Shown: positions 36,432 to 45,534 of the stretch, piece by piece
Position numbering within the stretch: position 1 is the stretch's first letter
Layout: every line of letters begins with the position of its first letter
NCBI GenBank assembly: GCA_027450045.1
Contig: DAIDKM010000005.1
Coordinates: 1 to 63,060, forward strand
Origin: Paludibacter sp.
GTDB lineage: Bacteria > Bacteroidota > Bacteroidia > Bacteroidales > Paludibacteraceae
Direction: 5' to 3'
DNA length: 63,060 nucleotides
The notes under the pieces: model-generated
The model's input: only the letters and a program-made list of their open reading frames with translations
What the model was told of the DNA's origin: nothing
The model's database searches: none
Translations under genes and position numbers: made by a program

Positions 36432-36539
36432 ATGAAACGAGTCCCGTTTTGCGGGACGAATTCCATACAACCTTTAAAAATAAATTATTTACGTATGAAA
36501 TCCCCATGGTTTACTAAACGCCAATGGACACGAAAATAA
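36432..36539 (+). other. Possible 35-residue leader ORF in a duplicated leader
   Basis: An ATG at 36432 opens a 35-codon frame that passes a second ATG at 36495 and stops at 36539. The second half, MKSPWFTKRQWTRK, could also be made alone from 36495. Both ATGs sit in copies of the context seen at the real adenosyltransferase start. It is too short to judge as coding; a leader peptide or a duplicated start region are both possible. Confidence 0.25.
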
Positions 36540-36591
36540 AGAACAGGGGATTCCATTTGTCCTTTAAAATCAAAATTATTTACAAATGAAA
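36461..36591. repeat. Imperfect ~40-bp direct repeat before the cobalamin adenosyltransferase
   Basis: Copies at 36461-36500 and 36551-36591 share TTCCAT, CCTTTAAAA, ATTATTTA and ATGAAA in the same order. The ATG of the second copy is the start codon of the adenosyltransferase. Each copy is preceded by complementary C and G tracts (GTCCCG/CGGGAC at 36441-36457; ATCCCC/GGGGAT at 36500-36551). Confidence 0.8.
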
Positions 36592-37143
36592 CTCTATACA
36601 AAAACAGGCGATGACGGTTCCACAGGACTCATAGGCGGCACCCGTGTCTCCAAAACCGACATGAGATTAGAAGCCTATGGCACCATTGATGAGCTGAACA
36701 GCGCCATTGGATTATTAAACGCCAAGATACAAAACAAAGAACACGCTCAGATTTTGACAAAAATTCAAAATCTATTGTTTGACTTAGGCGTAGAATTAGC
36801 CACCGATAAAAGTTTACCCGCTTTGAAACAAAAAAATGACGGTTTTATTCGTGGAATAAATGAATTGGAATCGATTATTGATGTTTTTACTCAAGAATTA
36901 CCTCCTTTGACAGGCTTTATCCTACCCGGAGGCAGCGAGTCGGTTGCCCAAAGTCATGTTTGCCGCACGATAGCCAGAAGAGCTGAAAGGCGTCTATGGG
37001 AGGCTCATGCTCACTATCCCATCGATCACGATTGCATGGTTTTTGTCAATCGATTATCCGATTTTTTCTTCATCTTTGCAAGGAAATTAGCCTTGGACGA
37101 AAAAGTCGATGAAATTTTATGGAAATCTCTTTGTTGGTATTAG
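36586..37143 (+). CDS. Cob(I)alamin (corrinoid) adenosyltransferase, PduO type
   Basis: 185 residues. The N-terminal ATP-binding signature is YTKTGDDGSTGLIGGTRVSK and the C-terminal helix carries CRTIARRAERRLW, both defining the PduO/MMAB family. It adenosylates reduced cobalamin to make coenzyme B12, needed for example by methylmalonyl-CoA mutase in propionate production. I saw no cobalamin riboswitch upstream; instead the leader contains the direct repeat described at 36461. Full length for the family. Confidence 0.93.
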   Translation: MKLYTKTGDDGSTGLIGGTRVSKTDMRLEAYGTIDELNSAIGLLNAKIQNKEHAQILTKIQNLLFDLGVELATDKSLPALKQKNDGFIRGINELESIIDVFTQELPPLTGFILPGGSESVAQSHVCRTIARRAERRLWEAHAHYPIDHDCMVFVNRLSDFFFIFARKLALDEKVDEILWKSLCWY

Positions 37144-37151
37144 ATTTTTTG

Positions 37152-37159
37152 TAATTTTG
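37152..37159 (+). promoter_or_regulatory. -7 promoter box (TAATTTTG) upstream of the DUF2795 gene
   Basis: TAnnTTTG just after the adenosyltransferase stop, 121 bases before the next ATG. Confidence 0.4.
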
Positions 37160-37279
37160 CGGACTCATGAATATTTTTTTGCACGCAGGAAAATAAACGC
37201 TGATATCCTGTTTGAGCTTTGAAAACAAGAGAATTATAATTAGCGACACAGTAACAACATCTTTATAAAAAAAGCCAGT

Positions 37280-37501
37280 ATGTATTGGACATTAGAACTA
37301 GCCTCAAAATTAGAAGATGCACCATGGCCTGCAACAAAAGACGAATTGATCGACTATGCCATGCGATCGGGCGCTCCATTGGAAGTCATTGAAAACTTGC
37401 AAGAAATGGAGGATGAAGGAGAAATATACGAAAGTATTGAAGATATTTGGCCGGATTATCCAAGTAAAGAAGATTTCTTTTTTAACGAGGAAGAATATTA
37501 A
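37280..37501 (+). CDS. DUF2795 family small acidic protein
   Basis: 73 residues, acidic C-terminus. WTLELASKLEDAPWPATKDE and LIDYAMRSGAPLEVIENL match DUF2795, a small helical family. The tail (EDIWPDYPSKEDFFFNEEEY) is the usual Bacteroidetes ending. Cytoplasmic; function unknown. It lies 214 bases before the T9SS operon, a gap in which I see no gene. Confidence 0.85.
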   Translation: MYWTLELASKLEDAPWPATKDELIDYAMRSGAPLEVIENLQEMEDEGEIYESIEDIWPDYPSKEDFFFNEEEY

Positions 37502-37715
37502 TCGGAGAGTTGCCGAAAGAAATAAAAATAATTCTCGAGACACAATAAAGCACATTCAAATAACTTGAACACGAATATACTAAATACAAATAAACAAACG
37601 TTGTAAGAAGTGGCATTCATTCTTTTATCGGTCGATTGCTCTTGGTACATGAATGCAACGACTGATTAGCTATAGAAGCAAACATCCCTGAAAAGATATA
37701 CGTTGCAATTAACCA

Positions 37716-38678
37716 ATGAAAAAATGCACTCTTCTCGTTTTAGTTTGTTTTTTGTTGATACACAAGGTAAATGCACAGTTTGTGTCTCAATTTTCGCAAT
37801 ACATGTTTGCGAAAGAATCATTTAATCCGGCGGCAATAGCAGAGTACAACATGATAACACTAAACGGAATATACAAACTACAATGGGTCGGCATACCTGG
37901 CGCACCGGTGGATGCAACCTTTCATGCGAGTATGCCCGTTTCAGTAGGGAACCAAAACGGAAGCGTCGGCATTTCGCTCGACAACGAAACAATGGGGCTT
38001 TTCAGCAAACAAGTGGTAGAAATACAAGGTGCCTATAAAATGAATGTAGCAGGTGGCACATTGAGCTTAGGACTAAATCTGGGAGCAATCAACATTGGTT
38101 TTGCCGGCGATAGCGTACACATCCCCACCGGCTCACAAGGCAACGATTATCACGTTGCTGCGGGTTCCGATCCCATGATTCCCACCAGCCAAGTCAACGG
38201 AATGGCATTTGATTTAGGACTTGGAGCCTATTTTTACACGCCGCGCATGTATGTTGGACTTTCGGCATTAAACGTTACCGAACCCACCATACGCTGGACA
38301 TCGACCCAAACAACGTATGTGGGTAGTATGTATTATTTAACCGGAGGGTACAATATTTCGCTCCCAAATCCGTATTTTACACTAAAGCCTGCAGTGCTTA
38401 TCAAAACTAATTTCGTCAATGCGCAGGCAGACATTGATTTATTAATGGATTATAAGAACAAATATTGGGGAGGATTGGGATATCGGCTTAATGACTCGTT
38501 CATTTTCACAGGCGGTGTCAATTTAAACAATGGCTTGTCGATTGGTTACGCATTCGACTTACCCGTCACTTCCATCGTGAGTTCCTCGTTCGGATCGCAC
38601 GAATTAATGGTATCGTATCATTTTGATTTTTCCTTTGTCAAACGACATAGCAAATATAAAAGCGTTAGAATATTGTAA
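37716..38678 (+). CDS. porP: PorP/SprF-family T9SS outer membrane protein
   Basis: 320 residues. The signal peptide ends near HKVNAQ and is followed by FVSQFSQYMFAKESFNPAAI, the PorP/SprF opening ('q.sqy..n....NPA.aG'). Many beta strands lead to a C-terminal strand pair (ELMVSYHFDF). PorP is an outer membrane barrel in the T9SS core complex or a partner for surface-bound cargo. It is first in the order porP-gldK-gldL-gldM-gldN, the same as porPKLMN of Porphyromonas gingivalis. Confidence 0.92.
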   Translation: MKKCTLLVLVCFLLIHKVNAQFVSQFSQYMFAKESFNPAAIAEYNMITLNGIYKLQWVGIPGAPVDATFHASMPVSVGNQNGSVGISLDNETMGLFSKQVVEIQGAYKMNVAGGTLSLGLNLGAINIGFAGDSVHIPTGSQGNDYHVAAGSDPMIPTSQVNGMAFDLGLGAYFYTPRMYVGLSALNVTEPTIRWTSTQTTYVGSMYYLTGGYNISLPNPYFTLKPAVLIKTNFVNAQADIDLLMDYKNKYWGGLGYRLNDSFIFTGGVNLNNGLSIGYAFDLPVTSIVSSSFGSHELMVSYHFDFSFVKRHSKYKSVRIL

Positions 38679-38695
38679 AAGATAAATAACTCACT

Positions 38696-40054
38696 ATGAG
38701 AAAATTGTTATTATTGCTTCCCCTGATTGGGATGTTGGCGAGTTGTAATTCAAAACCTGCCGGAGAATTAGTCGGAGTCTCCAATTCCAAAATAGGAGAA
38801 ACTACTCCCTATGGGATGGTATGGATTAGACCTGGCGCTTTTATGATGGGGCCTAACGATCAAGATGCGTTTTGGTCGTTCAAAGGGCAATCAAAAATGG
38901 TGTCGGTCGATGCCTTTTGGATGGATCAAACAGAAATAACCAATGCTCAATATCGACAATTTGTTGTATGGGTACGCGACTCATTAGCTCGTAAGTTATT
39001 AGCAAGCGTAAATCCTGAGAAATGGACACTCCGTAAAGACACATCTCGACTAAACTGGAATAGACCTATTCCATGGAAACTCTCCTGGACAAAAGCATCG
39101 GGAGAAGAAGACCAAACGAAAGATTCTCTATGGAGCTGTTTGAAAGATTATAACAATCATTTTGAACCTCTTGACTATCAATATCGTTGGCTTGATATAG
39201 AACAAGCTTCTAAAGAATACAACAAATTCGATCGTTCATTAGGGCAATATCCAAAGAATTCGTATGCATTAGTAGATGAATATTACATGGACAATGGAAC
39301 AATTAAGATCCGCACAAAGAAGATATCGCCAATACACAGCATGAATGATTTTTACATGACCAAAATCATCAACGCTTATCCTGATCGTTTGGCTTTCGTC
39401 TCCGATTTTACCTATTCGTACAATGACCCAACGACTAAATACTTTATCCTCAACGCATACGATCGATATCCGGTAGTAGGTGTCACATGGGAACAAGCTA
39501 AAGCTTTTTGCGCATGGCGGACAAATTTCTACAATAGCAAACACGCTTATGTTGGGCAGGATTATCGGTTGCCAACGGAAGCTGAGTTTGAATGGGCATC
39601 TCGCGGAGATAAGCAACAAGCCATGTATCCATGGGGAGGCCCCTATATCAGGGATGCAAAAGGTTGTTTCTTAGCCAACTTTAAGCCGATGCGAGGTAAT
39701 TATCGTGCAGATGGTGCTGTACGTACTGCCAAAGTAGCATCATATCCTCCAAATGGCTATGGACTTTATGATATGGCCGGTAATGTGTCAGAATGGACAG
39801 AATCAGCCTATTTGCAAGTGAGTGCAGATGCAATGTCCGATTTGAATCCAAGTTTTACCTACAATGCAAAAGCAAGCGATCCGGATATTCTGAAACGTAA
39901 AATAATCAAAGGAGGTTCATGGAAAGATGTCGCTGCCTATTTACAGTGTGGAGCACGTTCGTATGAATATCAAAATGTTTCACGCTCATACATCGGATTT
40001 CGTTGCGTAAAATCAACAAATCTGAGTCGAAAAGTGAAGAATAGCAATAACTAA
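38696..40054 (+). CDS. gldK: T9SS ring lipoprotein GldK/PorK
   Basis: 452 residues with a lipoprotein signal (LIGMLASC, Cys lipidated). The body is an FGE/SUMF1-like fold with GMVWIRPGAFMMGPNDQDAF, YRLPTEAEFEWASRG, YDMAGNVSEWTESAY and GFRCVK. The sulfatase-activating cysteine pair of true FGE enzymes is not expected in GldK, which is structural. It forms a ring with GldN under the outer membrane. It lies 17 bases after porP and 21 before gldL, in one operon. Confidence 0.94.
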   Translation: MRKLLLLLPLIGMLASCNSKPAGELVGVSNSKIGETTPYGMVWIRPGAFMMGPNDQDAFWSFKGQSKMVSVDAFWMDQTEITNAQYRQFVVWVRDSLARKLLASVNPEKWTLRKDTSRLNWNRPIPWKLSWTKASGEEDQTKDSLWSCLKDYNNHFEPLDYQYRWLDIEQASKEYNKFDRSLGQYPKNSYALVDEYYMDNGTIKIRTKKISPIHSMNDFYMTKIINAYPDRLAFVSDFTYSYNDPTTKYFILNAYDRYPVVGVTWEQAKAFCAWRTNFYNSKHAYVGQDYRLPTEAEFEWASRGDKQQAMYPWGGPYIRDAKGCFLANFKPMRGNYRADGAVRTAKVASYPPNGYGLYDMAGNVSEWTESAYLQVSADAMSDLNPSFTYNAKASDPDILKRKIIKGGSWKDVAAYLQCGARSYEYQNVSRSYIGFRCVKSTNLSRKVKNSNN

Positions 40055-40075
40055 CGTAGTTAATATACAACGATT

Positions 40076-40924
40076 ATGGGTTTACTCCATTACATACAAA
40101 CAGATGAAGGGAAGCGACTAACCAATAGAATATATGGTTTTGGAGCTTCGGTGGTGCTCATCGGAGCATTATTTAAAATTCAACACTTGCCGGCAGCAGG
40201 CTGGCTGTTAGGCATTGGCATGGGAACAGAAGCTTTCTTATTTGCTCTCAGTGGCTTAGAGCACCCACCACGCGAGTTTGACTGGAGCAAAGTCTTTCCT
40301 CATTTTACGGAAGCGGGACATGAACGCATTGCAAGCGGTGGCGGCGGTGGAACTCCACGTACCACCACAACAACAGTAAGCGGAAATTTGTTAGACGAAG
40401 AAGCCGTAAGACGCTTACAAACAAGCATTAAAAACCTGAGCGATACTGCCAATCAACTCACGACTATTTCGGCAGCTGGTGAAATTACAGGAACCTACGT
40501 GCAATCCATTCAGGCGGCAGCAACAGCTACGAAAGAATATACTCATTCACAGCAAGTACTCACAGAAGTAGCCCAAAATATCTTGCAATCGTACAAAACA
40601 ACCGAAGAGCAAATGGGAACCACGGCTGATCAGACAAAGCGGTTTGCCACAAATATCAGCACGATCAACAACCACTTGTCGTCTATCAACACGCAGTATG
40701 AATTACATTTACAAGCAGCACAAGAATCAAATTCAGCGCTGACTCAACATGTAGATCATTACAAAACGATCAACTCAAACATGGAAAAGATGCAACAGAA
40801 TGCTGATATTGCATTGCAAGCAACTGAAGAATACATGAATCAAACCACAAAATTATCGCACAGAGTTACAGAACTTAATGATGTGTATGGGAATATGCTT
40901 AGTGCACTGTCAATTAAATCATAA
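40076..40924 (+). CDS. gldL: T9SS motor protein GldL/PorL
   Basis: 282 residues. Two N-terminal TM helices are seen (about residues 20-37, IYGFGASVVLIGALFKI, and 44-62, GWLLGIGMGTEAFLFALSG); a Glu in the second helix is the proton-path residue in the family. The remainder is a cytoplasmic coiled-coil rich in Q, T and A. With GldM it makes the inner membrane motor that uses proton motive force to drive T9SS. Confidence 0.94.
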   Translation: MGLLHYIQTDEGKRLTNRIYGFGASVVLIGALFKIQHLPAAGWLLGIGMGTEAFLFALSGLEHPPREFDWSKVFPHFTEAGHERIASGGGGGTPRTTTTTVSGNLLDEEAVRRLQTSIKNLSDTANQLTTISAAGEITGTYVQSIQAAATATKEYTHSQQVLTEVAQNILQSYKTTEEQMGTTADQTKRFATNISTINNHLSSINTQYELHLQAAQESNSALTQHVDHYKTINSNMEKMQQNADIALQATEEYMNQTTKLSHRVTELNDVYGNMLSALSIKS

Positions 40925-40948
40925 CAACGAAGGAGATATACAAACACT

Positions 40949-42487
40949 ATGAGTGGAGCTAAGAATTGTCCCGAAACGCCACGGCAGAGAATGATAGCAA
41001 TGATGTATCTTTTTCTGACGGCTATGTTGGCTCTCAACGTTTCAGCAGATATTTTAAATGGATTTGTTTTAGTCAACAATAGTCTGCTTCAGACCATTGA
41101 AAGCGCTAATAATCGAAACATAAACACCATTAAACAATTTAAGAATTTAGAAGCTGATAATCCTAAAAAAATAAAGGAATGGCTTGACAAAGCCTTAATG
41201 GTGAAACAAAAATCGGACAGTATATACCAATACCTTGAAAATTTCAAATATTCTATTGTCCGACTTGCAGATGGAAAAGATGCAACGTTGAAGGACATTA
41301 AAAATAAAGACAATTTGGATGTTACCGGTCAGTATGGATTGGTGGAAGGTAATGGTAAAATTTTAAGGAATAAACTGATTGCGTATCGGAATTTTTTAGG
41401 CACCATGGTAAATGGAGATACCAGTCAAATAGCTGCCTTTAATCGTAATTTTTCCACCAACAGAGGGAAAGATGGAAAAAATTGGGAAGAAACCATCTTT
41501 GAAATGATGCCGGTGGTGGCATCAGTCACTGTTTTATCAAAATACCAAGCGGATGTAAAAGCAGCAGAAGGGGAAGTAATTCGATATTTAATGGCACAAA
41601 CAGACGTGAGCGATTTTAGAGTCAATAAATTACAAGCTTACGTGATTCCAACTTCAACCTATGTGATGGTCGGTGATCAATATAATGCACAAATCATTCT
41701 ATCTGCTGTGGATTCGACGAAAGTTCCAAATTATTTTGTAAATGGACATCCGTTACCAAACAATATGTTAAAGTTTGTATGCAATCAACCCGGCGAATTC
41801 AACTACAAAGGGTATATTAGTCTCAATACTGGTGGCGTCATTCGTGAGTGGCCATTTGAAAGCAATTATATTGTTGGAGCCAAAAGCGCCACTATATCAA
41901 ATACAGCGCTTAATGTTGTGTATGCCGGAATTGACAATGAATTATCAGCTTCTGTGCCAGGCGTAGCAGCTGCGAATGTGCAAGTGAGTTGTAGTAACGC
42001 TGTACTAACCCGTAAAGCCAATGGAATGTGGAACTGTCGTCCCACTATCACTTTCGGAAAAATAGTATTTTCATTAGCTGCTAAAATGGAAGGGAACAAG
42101 AATTTCGTTCCAATGGGTAACGTGGCTTATACCGTAAGACAACTACCAGATCCACGTCCATTCTTCCAATATAAAGATGCAGGTGGGGTGGAACGAAAAA
42201 TTGTGGAAGGAAATGTCACTCTTAGCATGTTAAACAATGGAACAGTCGTGGCTGACTACGTTAATGAACTCATTTCGGCCAACTTTACTGTTATCGGTTT
42301 TACCATAGAATATCCTAATGGAGAAGAATTTAACTCAGACTCAAATAGATTAACTACTGAACAGAAAAATCGATTAGCCGAAGAACGTGTTGGATCGCGT
42401 ATAATCATCAAAAAGATCAGAGCAGTTGGCCCCGATAAATTAGTGCGGCAACTACCTATTCTAGCTGTGAAAATCATCGGAAGATAA
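40949..42487 (+). CDS. gldM: T9SS motor/periplasmic shaft protein GldM/PorM
   Basis: 512 residues. It opens with NCPETPRQRMIAMMYLFLTA, a very conserved GldM start, with one TM helix at about residues 14-36 and a large periplasmic region of several beta-rich domains. GldM spans the periplasm and couples the GldL motor to the GldK/GldN ring. Its stop overlaps the first possible gldN start by one base. Confidence 0.94.
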   Translation: MSGAKNCPETPRQRMIAMMYLFLTAMLALNVSADILNGFVLVNNSLLQTIESANNRNINTIKQFKNLEADNPKKIKEWLDKALMVKQKSDSIYQYLENFKYSIVRLADGKDATLKDIKNKDNLDVTGQYGLVEGNGKILRNKLIAYRNFLGTMVNGDTSQIAAFNRNFSTNRGKDGKNWEETIFEMMPVVASVTVLSKYQADVKAAEGEVIRYLMAQTDVSDFRVNKLQAYVIPTSTYVMVGDQYNAQIILSAVDSTKVPNYFVNGHPLPNNMLKFVCNQPGEFNYKGYISLNTGGVIREWPFESNYIVGAKSATISNTALNVVYAGIDNELSASVPGVAAANVQVSCSNAVLTRKANGMWNCRPTITFGKIVFSLAAKMEGNKNFVPMGNVAYTVRQLPDPRPFFQYKDAGGVERKIVEGNVTLSMLNNGTVVADYVNELISANFTVIGFTIEYPNGEEFNSDSNRLTTEQKNRLAEERVGSRIIIKKIRAVGPDKLVRQLPILAVKIIGR

Positions 42488-43458
42488 TGTCAAATATTCA
42501 AAAATCAGATAATATGCAACGAATTAAATTCATGTTTGTGATTTGTTTTTCCTCTTTGCTGTTGACCTTACATGCTCAAGGAAAAGAAACACTCTTTTTT
42601 CAGCCGGTTCAATCTCTGTCTGATACGGTTTCAACACCCGGAACAGAAACGGTATTAACCGATTCGGTAAAGAAAGTAATCCATAAGTTGCAGGATGCTG
42701 TTCAAGCAAACATTCGCACCGATGACGTCGTGTGGTCAAAAACTATTTATCGTATCATCGATATGCGCGAAAAACAAAACTTCTCGCTTTTCTTTCCATT
42801 AGAGCCACAAGATGGAATGAAAAACCTTATGACGATTTTGCTCGACGGCGTTATTAATAAAACATTGACAGTTTACAGAAAAGGATTGCGTGACGATCAG
42901 TTTCGTCCTGACTTTTCACCCAGCATGATTGTTCCGTACGATAGTACCGATTACATGATTCATAGCGTCTTTTCATACAAAGAAGGCAATGATATTTTTT
43001 ATCCGGCATTGCGAGTTGAAGGCGGAAAGTTAGCCATTGACAACATGTCCATTGATGAATTTTTGAAACATCAACAACGTTTCCTGATCAAAGAGGTTTG
43101 GTTCTTTGACAAACATCGATCTGTACAAGAATCAAGAATTGTTGCAATCGCTCCTCTGTTATCCTATACAGGCGATAACGCATCACTGATCAAATCACTC
43201 GTTTGCTGGTTTAATTTTGATCAAGTGCGGCAAGCTATTTCAGAAGCCAAAATCTATTGGGGAGATAATCAATCATCTGACATGACCATGGGTCTTTTCT
43301 TTGATCAACGTCTTTTTTCAGGATATATCTTAGGAGTAGATGATATATACCATCGCACCCTACTGGATTACTTAACCAACGAAAACGACATCAGAAAAGA
43401 GCAAAACAAGATTCAGGAATCGCTCATCGACTTTGAAAATGATTTATGGGAATACTAA
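42487..43458 (+). CDS. gldN: T9SS ring protein GldN/PorN
   Basis: 323 residues from the overlapping ATG at 42487. The ATG at 42514 (MQRIKFMFVICFSS) gives the cleaner signal peptide and may be the real start. Typical GldN segments are VVWSKTIYRIIDMREKQN, WFFDKHRSVQESRIVAIAP and WFNFDQVR. It binds GldK on the periplasmic side of the outer membrane. Last gene of the operon, followed by a 12-bp-stem hairpin. Confidence 0.93.
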   Translation: MSNIQKSDNMQRIKFMFVICFSSLLLTLHAQGKETLFFQPVQSLSDTVSTPGTETVLTDSVKKVIHKLQDAVQANIRTDDVVWSKTIYRIIDMREKQNFSLFFPLEPQDGMKNLMTILLDGVINKTLTVYRKGLRDDQFRPDFSPSMIVPYDSTDYMIHSVFSYKEGNDIFYPALRVEGGKLAIDNMSIDEFLKHQQRFLIKEVWFFDKHRSVQESRIVAIAPLLSYTGDNASLIKSLVCWFNFDQVRQAISEAKIYWGDNQSSDMTMGLFFDQRLFSGYILGVDDIYHRTLLDYLTNENDIRKEQNKIQESLIDFENDLWEY

Positions 43459-43480
43459 CCCATTCTTTTTGACATAACTT

Positions 43481-43527
43481 GAATAGTTCGCCCAATTTTT
43501 CACAAAACGGCGAACTATTCTCATTTT
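43481..43527 (+). terminator. Terminator of the T9SS operon
   Basis: Perfect 12-bp stem GAATAGTTCGCC (43481-43492) with GGCGAACTATTC (43509-43520), followed by TCATTTT. Confidence 0.75.
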
Positions 43528-43547
43528 AAAAAGTCATTGTAAACAGC

Positions 43548-43555
43548 TATCTTTG
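43548..43555 (+). promoter_or_regulatory. -7 promoter box (TATCTTTG) for the large porin gene
   Basis: Exact TAnnTTTG. The TTG codon at 43553 lies inside it and is therefore not the start of the downstream gene. Confidence 0.6.
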
Positions 43556-43570
43556 TGCATATTTTTACTC

Positions 43571-45532
43571 ATGAAGAAACTTCTTTTTTTGTCACTAATA
43601 TTGTGGGCGGTTTTCTCCATCGCAAATGGACAAAATCCTAATATACCTCAGAATAGAAGATCAATATCTTCGAATAGCAAACAACCATCTGAACAAACCC
43701 CGACAGGTGTTGAACCAGATGTAAAAGCATGGAAAATTGATCCTCGCTTGGGGGTTGCCGACACGGTAACGGTAGATACCATTCCACGTGACTTTGAAGA
43801 TGATAATCCGGTAGATCGTTACAGTATAGCTAATTCATACAATGGGAATTTGGCTTCTCCCCTGCAATCTAAAATATTCTTTGATCGTACTAAAAAAACC
43901 GACTTTCTTTTCGGAATTCCGTATGATGCCTACTTTTATGCACCGAATGATTTTTATTTTCTCAACACCAAAACACCATACAGCAATCTCGGATACCAAA
44001 CCGGATCCTCTGCACAACAAGCTGAAGATCATGTAAAACTCCTTTTTTCACTGAATGCCAACAAGCGACTTAACTTTACGGGACTTTTTGATTACATTTA
44101 TGCACGCGGGCAATATATGAATCAGTCGGCGAAGGCATTGATAGCTGCATTGTATGGAAGTTACTCAAGCGACCACTACAATGCATCCGGCATTTTTGCT
44201 TATCAAAAATTCGATAACATGGAAAATGGAGGGTTGACTGATGATCGCTTTGTGACAGACCCAACCGTGACCGGACAATATGCAACCATTAATATGCCTG
44301 TGATGTTAACCGGAGCTCAATCAGGCTATCAAAACGTTTATTTCTACTATAACCAACGTTATTCGATTGGCTTTACAAAAACTATTCAAGTTAAAAAGGA
44401 TTCTGTCCGTCAAGAATTTATACCGGTTACTTCGTTCATTCACACCCTTGAATACTCCAGTGGTAGCAAACGGTTTCGAGAAGTCGGCGTGGATACCACT
44501 TTCTTTGCTCACACCTACATCAGCAATAAAAATCACACTGACACCGCTGCTGAAATGTCTATAAAAAACACATTCGCAGTACGGATGGATGAGAAGTTCA
44601 ATCAATTACTTCATTTCGGATTGACAGCATTTATCGAGAGTAATTATCAGCGTTACATGCATTTGAACACTTCATATCTTCTCACATATAGTTCAGAACA
44701 AAATGCTACGATAGGGGGAATACTTTCCAAATACGAAGGGCGAATTTATAAATATGATTTTCAGGGAGATATTGTTATTGAAGGACCGCGTATGGGCGAT
44801 TTTCACCTTAAAGGAAACGTAGGTGGATTCTTCCCGTTAGGGAAAGATTCAGTGGTGCTTCGTGCGCGAGGCAGGATTGAATCTGTGTCGCCTTCCTATT
44901 TCTGGGATCATTACGTATCGAATCATTTTATTTGGGATAATCATTTCGCAAATACATTTCAAAGCTATGTCGGCGGTGATTTATCACTTCCAAAGCGGCA
45001 TGTATCGTTAGGGTTGCAAGTAGCAAACACCAAAAATATGCTTTATTTCAATTCAGACGCCATACCGGCTCAATTTGCACAAAACATACAAGTTATCGCA
45101 GCCAATGCCGAAATAGACTTGCATGCAGGCCCGTTCGTTTTAGAAAACAAAGGCGTTTACCAAATCAGTAGCAATCAAGCTGTCTTGCCATTGCCTACGT
45201 GGTCTATGTTTCATAATCTCTACTTTAAATCAACTTTCTTCAAGGTACTGGAGTCACAAATAGGCGCTTCAGTTCGTTATAATTCAGCTTATTACGCGCC
45301 AAACTATATGCCGGCCACTGAACAATTTTATGTCCAACAGAAAATCAAAGTAGGTCCCTATCCGTTGCTAAACCTCTATGCCAATTTTCATTTGAAACAA
45401 ATCCGGATATTTGTGGAATATTATAATCTCAATGCCTCTTTTATGAGCAATAAATCCTATTTCTCCATTCCTCATTATCCTCTCAATCCAATGACCTTTA
45501 AGTTTGGATTTTCGTGGAATTTCTATAGTTAG
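43571..45532 (+). CDS. Large putative porin (Porin_10-like outer membrane protein)
   Basis: 653 residues from the ATG at 43571, which gives the signal peptide KKLLFLSLILWAVFSIANG. After a low-complexity linker rich in S, P and Q, the protein shows long runs of alternating beta strands with many Tyr and Phe (for example YLLTYSSEQNATIGGILSKY) and ends with FKFGFSWNFYS, a barrel-terminal strand. It matches the Bacteroidetes 'putative porin' family. It has its own promoter after the gld operon terminator. Substrate unknown. It ends two bases before the convergent priA stop. Confidence 0.83.
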   Translation: MKKLLFLSLILWAVFSIANGQNPNIPQNRRSISSNSKQPSEQTPTGVEPDVKAWKIDPRLGVADTVTVDTIPRDFEDDNPVDRYSIANSYNGNLASPLQSKIFFDRTKKTDFLFGIPYDAYFYAPNDFYFLNTKTPYSNLGYQTGSSAQQAEDHVKLLFSLNANKRLNFTGLFDYIYARGQYMNQSAKALIAALYGSYSSDHYNASGIFAYQKFDNMENGGLTDDRFVTDPTVTGQYATINMPVMLTGAQSGYQNVYFYYNQRYSIGFTKTIQVKKDSVRQEFIPVTSFIHTLEYSSGSKRFREVGVDTTFFAHTYISNKNHTDTAAEMSIKNTFAVRMDEKFNQLLHFGLTAFIESNYQRYMHLNTSYLLTYSSEQNATIGGILSKYEGRIYKYDFQGDIVIEGPRMGDFHLKGNVGGFFPLGKDSVVLRARGRIESVSPSYFWDHYVSNHFIWDNHFANTFQSYVGGDLSLPKRHVSLGLQVANTKNMLYFNSDAIPAQFAQNIQVIAANAEIDLHAGPFVLENKGVYQISSNQAVLPLPTWSMFHNLYFKSTFFKVLESQIGASVRYNSAYYAPNYMPATEQFYVQQKIKVGPYPLLNLYANFHLKQIRIFVEYYNLNASFMSNKSYFSIPHYPLNPMTFKFGFSWNFYS

Positions 45533-45534
45533 AA

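Noticed and set aside
36354-36585. Cobalamin riboswitch before the adenosyltransferase gene
   Set aside because: I looked for the conserved B12-box region (GCCACTG-like) and did not find it; the leader contains the direct repeat instead.
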